NCBI GenBank assembly: GCA_022823465.1
Contig: JAJEHX010000039.1
Span: forward strand, 1 to 61,904
DNA from: Candidatus Latescibacterota bacterium
Lineage (GTDB): Bacteria > JAAXHH01
DNA: 61,904 nucleotides
Direction: 5' to 3'
The position numbers were made by a program, and so were the translations under genes. This document shows, in pieces, positions 52,856-60,683 of this stretch; the first letter of the stretch is position 1; each line of letters begins with the position of its first letter. A model generated the notes under the pieces. It ran no database searches. It worked only from the letters and a program-made list of their open reading frames with translations, and was not told where the DNA came from.

Positions 52856-52926
52856 GATTCGGGATCATATCCGCCTCCGCCCCGGCTTCCTCGGTTCACC
52901 CTGGCGACCGGTTATGAGGAGGACGT

Positions 52927-53055
52927 ATGTACGGCCTGATCATCAGGATTCTCCTGCTCTCCATGGGCGTCATTCTATTCGTTCTGGCCGAGTGGCGCAT
53001 GTGGGATTACGTAGACCGGTTGATTGATTCGGTCAAAGACAAAAAAGAGGACTGA
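52927..53055 (+). CDS. 42-aa single-span membrane peptide
   Basis: Below the usual ORF size cutoff. A strong GAGGAG lies just before the ATG at 52927. The peptide is one hydrophobic helix, LIIRILLLSMGVILFVLAEW, followed by an amphipathic/charged tail RMWDYVDRLIDSVKDKKED. Tail-anchor-like topology, with the charged end probably cytoplasmic. It lies 71 bp after the toroid-like gene on the same strand and is convergent with murA. No family recognised. Confidence 0.6.
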   Translation: MYGLIIRILLLSMGVILFVLAEWRMWDYVDRLIDSVKDKKED

Positions 53056-53064
53056 GAGACCGGG

Positions 53065-54366
53065 TCACTCCTCCTCCAACCCATCCCAGGCAACCTCCGC
53101 GCCCAGGGCGCGCAGATTCTCCACGAAATTCGGATGGGCCCTTCGGATGGAATCGGCGCCCTTGATGACGCTGGTGCCCGGTATGCTTGCGGCGGTCATA
53201 TACAGGGCCACGGCCGCGCGGATGATGTACGGCGCTTCCACCGTGGCCGGCTGAAGGGGACGGTCCCCGAAGACGATGATGCGGTGGGGGTCGTTGATGA
53301 CCACGTGGGCGCCGAACTTGACCAGCTCCGATATCCAGAAGAATGCGCCTTCGTATACCTTGTTCCAGAACATGATGGATCCCTCGGCCCGGATGGCCAG
53401 GGGGATCATCAGGGGCACAAGGTCGGCCGGCAGGTAGGGCCAGGGCGCGGCCTCGATCTTGGCCAGGATATTGGAGGTAAAGGGGTTCTCGATCCGGTGG
53501 GACTGGTTCCCGCGCACCAGCGCGGTATCTCCTTCGTATTCCACGTTTACGCCCAGTTTCCTGAAGCAGCGGTTGATCAGGTCGAAATGATGGGGGATCG
53601 CCCTCTCGACCCGCACTTCGCCGCCCGTCATGGCGCCCACGGCCAGAAACGTCGTGATCTCGTGGTGATCGGGCGTGATGTCCACGGTGCCGCCGCCGAG
53701 CCGGTCCACGCCCTGGATATGCAGTACGTTCGCCCCGACGCCTTCGATCCGGGCCCCGAGGGCGTTGAGGAAATGGCACAGGTCCTGCACGTGCGGTTCG
53801 CACGCGGCATTGACCAGTGTCGACTTGCCCTCGCCCAGGACCGCGGCCATGATGAAATTCTCGGTCCCGGTCACTGAAACATAGTCCTGCCAGATCCGGT
53901 CGCCCCTGAAACGGCCGTTCAATTCGAATTCTATCGGATCCTCGGAGACGAGACGCACGCCCAGCGAACGCAGCACGTCCACGTGCGGATCGATTTCCCG
54001 TACGCCCAGGGCGCATCCCTTTGCATTCGAGAAGCGGATGGACCGGGTGCGGTGCAGCAGGCCGGGCAGGAGCAGCAGAGTCGAACGCATGCCTTCCGGC
54101 AGGGCCACCTCGCCGGAGTCCTCGTGAAAGCCGGCGTTGTTGATCTGAAGTATACCGGCTTTCCTGTCCCAGTCGATACGGGATCCCAGGGCCTCGAGGA
54201 ATCCCGCGATCTTGCTCACGTCGGTGGTGTCCGGCACGTTCCGAATCGTCACTGTCTCATCGGTCAACAGGGTAGCGCAGAGGATGGGCAGAACCGCGTT
54301 CTTGTTGCCGGACGGGACGACCGTACCGGAAAGCGGCTTGCCTCCTTCAACGATCAGACTGGCCAT
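53065..54366 (-). CDS. murA: UDP-N-acetylglucosamine 1-carboxyvinyltransferase
   Basis: 433 aa. First committed step of peptidoglycan synthesis: transfers enolpyruvate from PEP to UDP-GlcNAc. Evidence: GTVVPSGNKNAVLPILCATL at the N-terminus with Lys22; NAKGCALGVREIDPHVD with the active-site Cys118, so fosfomycin sensitivity would be expected; ENFIMAAVLGEGKSTLVNAA; and the RAEGSIMFWNKVYEG block. Full length. A perfect 23-bp tandem duplication lies just upstream of its start. Confidence 0.95.
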   Translation of the reverse strand: MASLIVEGGKPLSGTVVPSGNKNAVLPILCATLLTDETVTIRNVPDTTDVSKIAGFLEALGSRIDWDRKAGILQINNAGFHEDSGEVALPEGMRSTLLLLPGLLHRTRSIRFSNAKGCALGVREIDPHVDVLRSLGVRLVSEDPIEFELNGRFRGDRIWQDYVSVTGTENFIMAAVLGEGKSTLVNAACEPHVQDLCHFLNALGARIEGVGANVLHIQGVDRLGGGTVDITPDHHEITTFLAVGAMTGGEVRVERAIPHHFDLINRCFRKLGVNVEYEGDTALVRGNQSHRIENPFTSNILAKIEAAPWPYLPADLVPLMIPLAIRAEGSIMFWNKVYEGAFFWISELVKFGAHVVINDPHRIIVFGDRPLQPATVEAPYIIRAAVALYMTAASIPGTSVIKGADSIRRAHPNFVENLRALGAEVAWDGLEEE

Positions 54367-54391
54367 GGGATTCCTTGCGAAAGTGCTAAAG

Positions 54392-54437
54392 GGCGAATGT
54401 CAGTCGGTCTGATAGGCGAATGTCAGTCGGTCTGATA
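54392..54437 (-). repeat. Perfect 23-bp tandem duplication upstream of murA
   Basis: Two identical abutting copies, 54392-54414 and 54415-54437, containing GAATGTCAGTCGGTCTGAT. The nearest copy ends 26 bp from the murA ATG (54366). Confidence 0.9.
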
Positions 54438-54440
54438 TAG

Positions 54441-54977
54441 CTAACCGAGTTTATACGTGCCAAGTTCCTTCACGGGACGGAATTCGACCAGCCCGATCTC
54501 TTGAAACCTTCCCGTAATCGGCTGGAAAGCCTCGCGACAGTATCCGACGGCTTCCCTCACTTCTGCAGCGGCAAGGTCGATGGCCACCGTGCAGTGCGGC
54601 ACCCAGTTGCCGGGCAGGTAGTAGGCCATACCTGATTCGTCGTTCTGTGAAAAAACCTCGTGAAACCGCGCGTGAACGGCCAGCAGTTGCCTGGTTGCCA
54701 CGGGCGCCAGAAACACCACGCCTTCACTGCCCGGGAAGGTGCCGACGCTGCTCAACTTGAATTCGAATGACGCCACCGATTGCGCGAATTCGAGCAATTG
54801 CTCCCGGAAACCGGACGTGTCGACGCCGTCGCTGTAGACCGCCAGCGAAACATGGGGACGGGCACCGAGTTCCGAAAGGGAAGGTTGCCCCAGGGCCGCT
54901 CCCAGACCGTCCCAGATTTCGCGAACGGCTTTTTCGCTATCGTGATCGTAGAACAGTTCAATCGCGTAGCCCATCAA
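54441..54977 (-). CDS. 2'-5' RNA ligase (LigT)-like 2H phosphoesterase
   Basis: 178 aa. Two H-x-S/T motifs of the 2H superfamily: ARPHVSLAVYSD (H42, S44) and NWVPHCTVAID (H128, T130). The separation and overall length fit the 2'-5' RNA ligase/cyclic phosphodiesterase group. Two adjacent ATG codons (54977, 54974) compete for the start; the promoter fits a leaderless mRNA at 54974. It lies upstream of murA on the same strand. Natural RNA substrate unknown. Confidence 0.82.
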   Translation of the reverse strand: MMGYAIELFYDHDSEKAVREIWDGLGAALGQPSLSELGARPHVSLAVYSDGVDTSGFREQLLEFAQSVASFEFKLSSVGTFPGSEGVVFLAPVATRQLLAVHARFHEVFSQNDESGMAYYLPGNWVPHCTVAIDLAAAEVREAVGYCREAFQPITGRFQEIGLVEFRPVKELGTYKLG

Positions 54978-54980
54978 ATC

Positions 54981-55008
54981 AAAATATGTATTGGAATGTG
55001 CAAGTCAA
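54981..55008 (-). promoter_or_regulatory. Promoter of the 2H phosphoesterase gene, implying a leaderless transcript
   Basis: Minus strand: TTGACT (55008-55003), 16-nt spacer, TATTTT (54986-54981). The second ATG (54974) starts six bases after the -10 box. Confidence 0.5.
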
Positions 55009-55080
55009 CCACGGCAGAGGGCCTAGGATTTTGTTTAGGAAACGGGATCTGTCAGGTGCGAATGGTTGTGTTTCCGCTCC

Positions 55081-55109
55081 TTGACACACCGAAATCACCC
55101 GTCTATTTT
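55081..55109 (+). promoter_or_regulatory. Promoter of the enolase-superfamily dehydratase gene
   Basis: TTGACA at 55081-55086, 17-nt spacer, TATTTT at 55104-55109; leader about 130 nt. No structure or small gene was recognised in that leader. Confidence 0.5.
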
Positions 55110-55246
55110 GCAATAATTCATTCCTTCCTTATTCAAAGGCAAACCCACATTCTGATCGTCTCGGCTACCAACCGTTGTCGGGACGCCAGACTCACGTCTA
55201 CTCAACGAGACCGCGTATCATGTAGAAATACGCTGGAGCCTCCCCC

Positions 55247-56386
55247 ATGAAAATAACCGCCATCAAAACATATGCCGGTACCTTCGGAAACCGCTCCCGG
55301 GGCCTGATCAAGGTGGAAACGGACGAGGGGCTGTACGGCTGGGGAGAGGCCTATTCGATCGGGCCGGACAAGTCCGTGGAACCGATCGCCGACTACATCT
55401 TCGAGATGATCAAGGGAGAAGACCCGCGCCGCATCGAATACATCATGCTGAAACTGTTCCAGCAGTTCCGTTTTCCGCCTGGCGGGACGGGCCTGGCGGT
55501 CATGTCGGCCGTGGACCACGCCCTGTGGGATATCAGCGGCAAGGCCGCGGGGCTGCCGGTGTACATGCTCCTGGGCGGCACCGTCAGGGATCGCGTGCGG
55601 GTGTATCACAGCGTCGGAGGCAACGCCGCGGACACGTCGGAACGGGCCCATGCGCTGCACGAAGCGTGGGGATTCACGGCATTCAAGACGAGCCCGTACC
55701 AGTTGAATATCGAGACCGAGCGATGGGGCCGGGTCTGTAGCGCAGCAGCGGAGTTTTTTGAGGATGTTCGAGACACCACGCCCGATAACTGGGAGTTCGC
55801 CTTCGATCCCCATGCCCGGATTTTTGAGCCGATACGGGCGCTGCAGCTCGCTAACGCCCTGGCCCCCTGCGATCCCTATTTCTACGAAGAGCCGCTACGT
55901 CCCGAGCACCTGCCCGCCTGGTCCCGGCTGAGGTCGCAGATGCAGGTCCCGCTTGCCACGGGCGAGTCCCTTTACACCCGCTTCGAGTTCCTCGAGCTCA
56001 TGGCCGCCCAGGGCGCCGACATCATCCAGCCTGACATCTGTGTGTGCGGCGGCCTGCTGGAGATGCGCAAGATAGCGGCGATCGCGGAGGCGCACTACGT
56101 CACCATCGCGCCGCACAATCCCATGGGGCCCGTGGCCACGGCCGTCAACGTGCACTTCGCGGCGGCCACCCCAAATTTCAAGATCCTCGAATACGGCCTG
56201 CCCGTGGGCACCGAATGGGAGCGGTGCATCATAGACCCCTACCTGCCCGAAGACGGGTACCTGCAGTTGCGCGACACGCCGGGACTCGGTATCGATGTAG
56301 ATGAAGAAGTGGTAAAGGATAACGAAGTAGTGCACTGGCAGCGCACGTGTTACGTAAGGCCGGATGGTTCTACAGGGTATATTTGA
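55247..56386 (+). CDS. Mandelate racemase/muconate lactonizing enzyme family protein, galactonate-dehydratase-like
   Basis: 379 aa. Enolase superfamily: N-terminal capping domain starting MKITAIKTYAGTFGNRSRG; the barrel carries metal ligands in FAFDPHARIF (Asp), FYEEPLRPEHLP (Glu) and PLATGESLYTRFEF (Glu), and the general-base histidine in TIAPHNPMGPVATA. A lysine in ATAFKTSPYQL replaces the K-x-K of racemases, so an acid-sugar dehydratase is more likely. Probably dehydrates a sugar acid such as galactonate to the 2-keto-3-deoxy acid. The PQQ dehydrogenase gene downstream could make such an acid. Confidence 0.82.
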   Translation: MKITAIKTYAGTFGNRSRGLIKVETDEGLYGWGEAYSIGPDKSVEPIADYIFEMIKGEDPRRIEYIMLKLFQQFRFPPGGTGLAVMSAVDHALWDISGKAAGLPVYMLLGGTVRDRVRVYHSVGGNAADTSERAHALHEAWGFTAFKTSPYQLNIETERWGRVCSAAAEFFEDVRDTTPDNWEFAFDPHARIFEPIRALQLANALAPCDPYFYEEPLRPEHLPAWSRLRSQMQVPLATGESLYTRFEFLELMAAQGADIIQPDICVCGGLLEMRKIAAIAEAHYVTIAPHNPMGPVATAVNVHFAAATPNFKILEYGLPVGTEWERCIIDPYLPEDGYLQLRDTPGLGIDVDEEVVKDNEVVHWQRTCYVRPDGSTGYI

Positions 56387-56461
56387 TCACGGGGTGTACC
56401 GGCGGCATGACGACAGCGCGCACAAGAAGCGCATACCACGCACATGAGAAGCACGAGGTAT

Positions 56462-56477
56462 TTGTACAATTGTACAA
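56462..56477. promoter_or_regulatory. 16-bp perfect palindrome upstream of the PQQ dehydrogenase gene, operator candidate
   Basis: TTGTACAATTGTACAA, also two tandem TTGTACAA units. The TTGT-n-ACAA shape is familiar from GntR/FadR-type operators. It lies 73 bp before the ATG at 56550. Confidence 0.5.
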
Positions 56478-56549
56478 TATCAATTCGATCCAGCTCCCGC
56501 GCGTCAACGGTCGCTAATCATTCACACCTGATTTTCAGGAGATGAACGC

Positions 56550-58574
56550 ATGAAAAAGACACGTCCCTCTTCCGCGTTAACCGGGCTTGGGGGGTTTATG
56601 ATCCCGATCCTCTGCCTTGGCATGATGGTATCCTGCGCCGGTGACGCCACGCAGACCGGCGACGCCACCCAGGAAGACGCCTCCGAGGTGGCATGGCGCG
56701 CGTACGCCGGCGACCACGCGAGCACCAAGTATTCGCCGCTGGACGAGATCGATAAGCAGAACGTGGGCGACCTGGAAGTCGCGTGGCGCTGGGACTCCAT
56801 CGACAATGCCGCCCTGGAGGCCGATTCCAGTCTGCGCGTATTCGTCAACGAAGCGACGCCGCTCATGGTCGGCGGCGTGCTGTATACGAGCACGGCCCTC
56901 AGCCAGGTCGCGGCCATAGACGCGGCCACGGGCGAGACGATCTGGTCGTACGATCCGAAGACCTGGGAAGACGGGACACCCGCCAACGTGGGCTTCGTAC
57001 ATCGCGGCGTGGCCTACTGGGAGGAAGGAGATGAGCGGCGGATACTCTATGCCACGGGCGACGCATATCTCATCGCACTGGACGCCGGTACGGGCGAACC
57101 GGTTCCGGGCTTCGGCGAAAACGGCCGGGTGGACCTTACGAAGGGCCTGCGACGTCCCATCGACCGCAGCCTGTATGCGGTTTCCAGTCCACCGGTGATC
57201 GTCCGCGGGGTGGTCGTGGTAGGCGCGACGGTGCTGGACTCCTTCGCCGTGTTCCGGATGCCGGACGCGGCCATGCCGCCGGGCGACGTCCGCGGGTTCG
57301 ACGTGCGCACGGGGGAACAGAAATGGGTGTTCCAGACCATTCCCCAGGAGGGCGAATTCGGCAACGAGACCTGGCTGGAGGAGTCCTGGAAGACCACGGG
57401 CAGCACGAACGTATGGACGTGGATGAGCGCGGACGAGGAACTGGGGTATGTTTACCTGCCGGTCAGCACGCCCACCAACGATTTCTACGGTGGCCACCGG
57501 CTCGGCGACAATCTCTTCGCCGAAAGCCTGGTCTGCCTGAACGCCGAAACCGGCGAGCGGGTCTGGCACTTCCAGATGGTGCATCACGGCATCTGGGACT
57601 ACGACCTGCCCGCCGCGCCGAACCTGGTGGACCTCACGATAGACGGCCGCGAGATCCGGGCGCTTGCCCAGGTCACGAAGCAGGGTTTCACCTATGTCTT
57701 CGACCGGGTCACGGGCGATCCGGTCTGGCCGATCGAAGAGCGGGAGACGCCGCCTTCCACGGTGCCCGGCGAATCCGCCGCGCCCACGCAGCCTTTCCCC
57801 TCTAAGCCGGCGGCCTTCGAGCGCCAGGGCCTGACGGAAGACGACCTCATCGACTTCACGCCCGAACTGCGCCAGGCGGCCATGGACGCGATCGGCCAGT
57901 ACGATTACGGTCCGCTTTTCACACCACCGACGCAGAAAGGCATGATCGCGGTGCCCGGACTGGTGGGCGGCGCAAGCTGGTCGGGCGCGGCCGTGCATCC
58001 GGAAACGGGCATGCTGTACGTGCCTTCCTACAGCCTGCCGACCATCATGACGGTGAATCAGTCGGAGGAGGAAGACGCGCCCTACGCGTACACCGGCCGG
58101 TTCGCCTACGGACCCAACATCATGGACGGGCTTCCAGTGATCAAGCCGCCCTACGGCCGGATCACCGCCATCGACCTGAATACCGGAGAGCACGCGTGGA
58201 TGAGCCCTGTGGGCAACGGGCCTCGTAACCACCCCGCCCTCGAAGAACTGGACCTGCCCTCTCTGGGATGGGACCGCCGGACGTTTCCGCTGCTGACGGA
58301 GACGTTGCTGTTCGCCGCCCAGATGGGGATCGTAGCGGACCGGAAGGTTTCGGACCGCGGCAACGCCATGACCTATGATTCGGAGAGCAACGAGGCGTTC
58401 CTGAGGGCCTTCGATCCGGATACCGGCGAACTGCTCGCGGAGGTCGCCCTGCCGGGTAACGCCACGGGCAATCCCATGACCTACATGACCGGTGGAAAGC
58501 AGTATATCGCGGTGCCGATCGGAGGAGCGTCGGAGCGAGCGGAACTGGTGGTGTTGAGCCTGCCGGGAATGTAA
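56550..58574 (+). CDS. PQQ-dependent dehydrogenase, lipoprotein (quinoprotein glucose/alcohol dehydrogenase type)
   Basis: 674 aa. GGAGATG-type ribosome-binding site upstream. Signal with lipobox MMVSC (Cys29). The eight-bladed quinoprotein propeller is evident: EVAWRAYAGDHASTKYSPLD at the start, AAIDAATGETIWSYDP, ALDAGTGEPVPGFGENG, GFDVRTGEQKWVFQTIP, WHFQMVHHGIWDYDLPAAPN and AIDLNTGEHAWMSPVGN. The layout resembles soluble-domain glucose dehydrogenase (Gcd) without the N-terminal membrane helices. It would oxidise a sugar or alcohol in the periplasm and feed electrons to quinone or cytochrome. No PQQ synthesis genes are in the window. Confidence 0.88.
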   Translation: MKKTRPSSALTGLGGFMIPILCLGMMVSCAGDATQTGDATQEDASEVAWRAYAGDHASTKYSPLDEIDKQNVGDLEVAWRWDSIDNAALEADSSLRVFVNEATPLMVGGVLYTSTALSQVAAIDAATGETIWSYDPKTWEDGTPANVGFVHRGVAYWEEGDERRILYATGDAYLIALDAGTGEPVPGFGENGRVDLTKGLRRPIDRSLYAVSSPPVIVRGVVVVGATVLDSFAVFRMPDAAMPPGDVRGFDVRTGEQKWVFQTIPQEGEFGNETWLEESWKTTGSTNVWTWMSADEELGYVYLPVSTPTNDFYGGHRLGDNLFAESLVCLNAETGERVWHFQMVHHGIWDYDLPAAPNLVDLTIDGREIRALAQVTKQGFTYVFDRVTGDPVWPIEERETPPSTVPGESAAPTQPFPSKPAAFERQGLTEDDLIDFTPELRQAAMDAIGQYDYGPLFTPPTQKGMIAVPGLVGGASWSGAAVHPETGMLYVPSYSLPTIMTVNQSEEEDAPYAYTGRFAYGPNIMDGLPVIKPPYGRITAIDLNTGEHAWMSPVGNGPRNHPALEELDLPSLGWDRRTFPLLTETLLFAAQMGIVADRKVSDRGNAMTYDSESNEAFLRAFDPDTGELLAEVALPGNATGNPMTYMTGGKQYIAVPIGGASERAELVVLSLPGM

Positions 58575-58785
58575 AAGCCGACGTGTCGAAGTCACTGCGA
58601 GTGGTTGGTATCCGGAATCTGGCAACAACGGCGACTAGTGCGTTGTGTGAGAAACTAAGTGACACATCGGATCGGACAGAACAGGTTTATACGCAATTTC
58701 GATATTGCACGGGGGAGCTTTATTTCTACTTGATGTATAGGGTAGTTACAGATCTTCGAACACACGTGAGTCTACCTTCTACCTT

Positions 58786-59610
58786 CTACCAGTAACGACT
58801 TTTTGGAGTTCCAATTTCCTCCCAATATGGCTTCAAGTTGATATCAAGGATAGATTCATAGTCAAATTCGGAATCTTCAAGCGCATTACATAATCCTCTG
58901 TATTTCCTACGGTAGAACTCCCACGTAGTGATGTATTTCGTTCTGACTGACGGTGACAAATTCTGGTCATGTCCGTGTTCGTAGAGTTTCTTGATATAAA
59001 ATAAGTCGTAAGCAAGATAACGTTCAGTCCCCATAGCTTCGATGTTGGATTCTGCAAAAGAGAAGTCGGTACCATCAAAAAACTGATCTTTCAACATTTT
59101 GGATGTATCTACAAACCAGATACTACTCTTACTGTCATATAGATGTGGTTCAAAAAGATCAGTAAATAAGAACGGTTTGATGATTTCATCAACAAACAGA
59201 CCTACTGCTTTGATAGTCTTCTCGGTCCGATATGCAGAAACCAATGATTCGCCCCAAAAGGCCCTGATATGTTTGAAATTGGTGTTGGGGTAAGATCCGG
59301 TATCTTCAAAGGGACCATAGGTAATAAACGCTCGTATGAATGAGTCATGTCCAAGAAGTCTGAGTTGGATTTCTTGTGCAAACTCGCACAGGAACATCAC
59401 ACACATTTGTTTTTCGTAGTCTGTAACGACATCGTATTCGTTGTAAACAATAAGCGTATCGGAAAACTGGATAACCCCAAATGAACCTTTATGTGTATGT
59501 ATGTTGGAGTTATCCAGCGTTTTGAAGAGATCTAGTAGGGTACAGTTTCTGGATTGTACAAGATCAGAGAATCCTAACAGGTCAACATATAGCAGGAATC
59601 TATTTTCCAT
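58786..59610 (-). CDS. Class III nucleotidyl cyclase-like protein, orphan, AT-rich
   Basis: 274 aa from ATG 59610 (a TTG at 59640 is possible). Cyclase-homology-like order: MENRFLLYVDLLGFSDLV (Asp10, first metal position), VIQFSDTLIVY (Asp51, second metal position), FIRAFITYGPF, then FWGESLVSAYRTEKTIKAVG, which corresponds to the later helix of class III cyclases. The remaining ~110 residues are unassigned. Base composition is clearly AT-rich against its neighbours, suggesting recent transfer. Both metal aspartates appear present, but nucleotide specificity residues cannot be judged. The 211-bp 3' flank holds a CTACCTT triplicate near 58770 and no gene. Confidence 0.6.
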   Translation of the reverse strand: MENRFLLYVDLLGFSDLVQSRNCTLLDLFKTLDNSNIHTHKGSFGVIQFSDTLIVYNEYDVVTDYEKQMCVMFLCEFAQEIQLRLLGHDSFIRAFITYGPFEDTGSYPNTNFKHIRAFWGESLVSAYRTEKTIKAVGLFVDEIIKPFLFTDLFEPHLYDSKSSIWFVDTSKMLKDQFFDGTDFSFAESNIEAMGTERYLAYDLFYIKKLYEHGHDQNLSPSVRTKYITTWEFYRRKYRGLCNALEDSEFDYESILDINLKPYWEEIGTPKSRYW

Positions 59611-59662
59611 GGTATGTTCGGATAGTGAAACAGATCTCAATCAGTGATTCAGCCGTAATCGG

Positions 59663-60595
59663 CTACAACCGGTTCAGCAGCCGCAGCATGATGGCCTTCT
59701 GGGCGTCCAGCCGGTTCTCCGCCTGGTCGTAGATGATCGACTGCTCGTGTTCGATCATGTCCTCGGCGATCTCGTAGCCCGGATGGATGGGCATGTCGTG
59801 CATAATCTTCGCGCGGCTGCCGGCGAGCAGGGCGCGGTCGATCTGATAGGGCATCATGATCCCGCTCCGCTTTTCCTTCTCGGCCGCGTAGGCGGGATCG
59901 TTGAACAGTTCCATGTCGAGCCAGGTATCCGTATAGACGTAGTCGGCCTCCCCGACTGCCGCCCCGGCGTCCAGCGTCTCCGTGAGCAGACCGCGCTCCA
60001 GCAGTTTCCGACGGCTTTCCTCGTCCACACTGGCCGCCTCCCGGATGGGACAGACCAGGGTCAGATGAACCCCCAGCGGCGCGGCGATGGAAACCAGCGA
60101 GTTCACCACGTTGTTGTACACGCCGATGTAGGTCAGCCGCGCGCCCGCTACGCCCTCCGGGCGGTCTTCCGCGATGGTCAGCATGTCCGCCAGCGCCTGG
60201 CAGGGGTGGTACAGGTTGCAGCACCCGTTGATGACCGGCACCGTGGAGGCCTTCTCCATCTCCATCAGGTCCCGGTTGTCCTTCAGCCGGGCCATGATGA
60301 TCGCCGCGTTGCGGCCCAGGTACCGGGTCTCGAAACGGACCTTGCTCAGGGTGAAGTTGGTCGCCATCCAGTCCAGGTTGATGGCGTGCCCGCCCATTTC
60401 GGTCATGCCCGCCTCGAAGGACACCCGGGTACGCGTGGAAGTCTTCTGGAAGATCATGACCAGCGTATTGCCCTGCATGCGGCCCTGGTACTCCCAGCGG
60501 TAGTGCTTGACGCGCCGCGCCAGATCGAGGATCTCCACGATCTCGCCGTCGTCCCAGTACTTCCAGTCGATCAGGTGCTTGATGTCAGACGCCAT
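59663..60595 (-). CDS. argF: Ornithine carbamoyltransferase family enzyme with altered substrate-site motifs
   Basis: 310 aa. Carbamoyl-phosphate side is canonical: FQKTSTRTRVSFEAG (STRT 53-56) and NLYHPCQALADML (130-133). The amino-acid side deviates: GVYNNVVNSL retains the asparagines, but the usual D-x-W-x-SMG loop reads DTWLDMELF (223-231) and the usual HCLP reads MHDMPIHPG (266-269), replacing the conserved cysteine with aspartate. Ends YDQAENRLDAQKAI as in OTCs. It may be a genuine arginine-pathway enzyme of a divergent group or use a different amine. AAAGGAC precedes the ATG. Confidence 0.8.
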   Translation of the reverse strand: MASDIKHLIDWKYWDDGEIVEILDLARRVKHYRWEYQGRMQGNTLVMIFQKTSTRTRVSFEAGMTEMGGHAINLDWMATNFTLSKVRFETRYLGRNAAIIMARLKDNRDLMEMEKASTVPVINGCCNLYHPCQALADMLTIAEDRPEGVAGARLTYIGVYNNVVNSLVSIAAPLGVHLTLVCPIREAASVDEESRRKLLERGLLTETLDAGAAVGEADYVYTDTWLDMELFNDPAYAAEKEKRSGIMMPYQIDRALLAGSRAKIMHDMPIHPGYEIAEDMIEHEQSIIYDQAENRLDAQKAIMLRLLNRL

Positions 60596-60683
60596 CCCGT
60601 AGTCCTTTCAAAAGCGTCTCGTCCTTTACAGTACGTCGGCCACCCGACAGTTCTACCGCTCGCCGCTGCCAGTCGCCAGCCTG

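Noticed and set aside
58583-58795. 70-codon plus-strand frame after the PQQ dehydrogenase gene
   Set aside because: Ends in the CTACCTT repeat, has no ribosome-binding site and no recognisable motif.
58786-59610. Calling the orphan cyclase-like gene a Pycsar system
   Set aside because: No Pycsar effector gene lies beside it and specificity residues cannot be verified.
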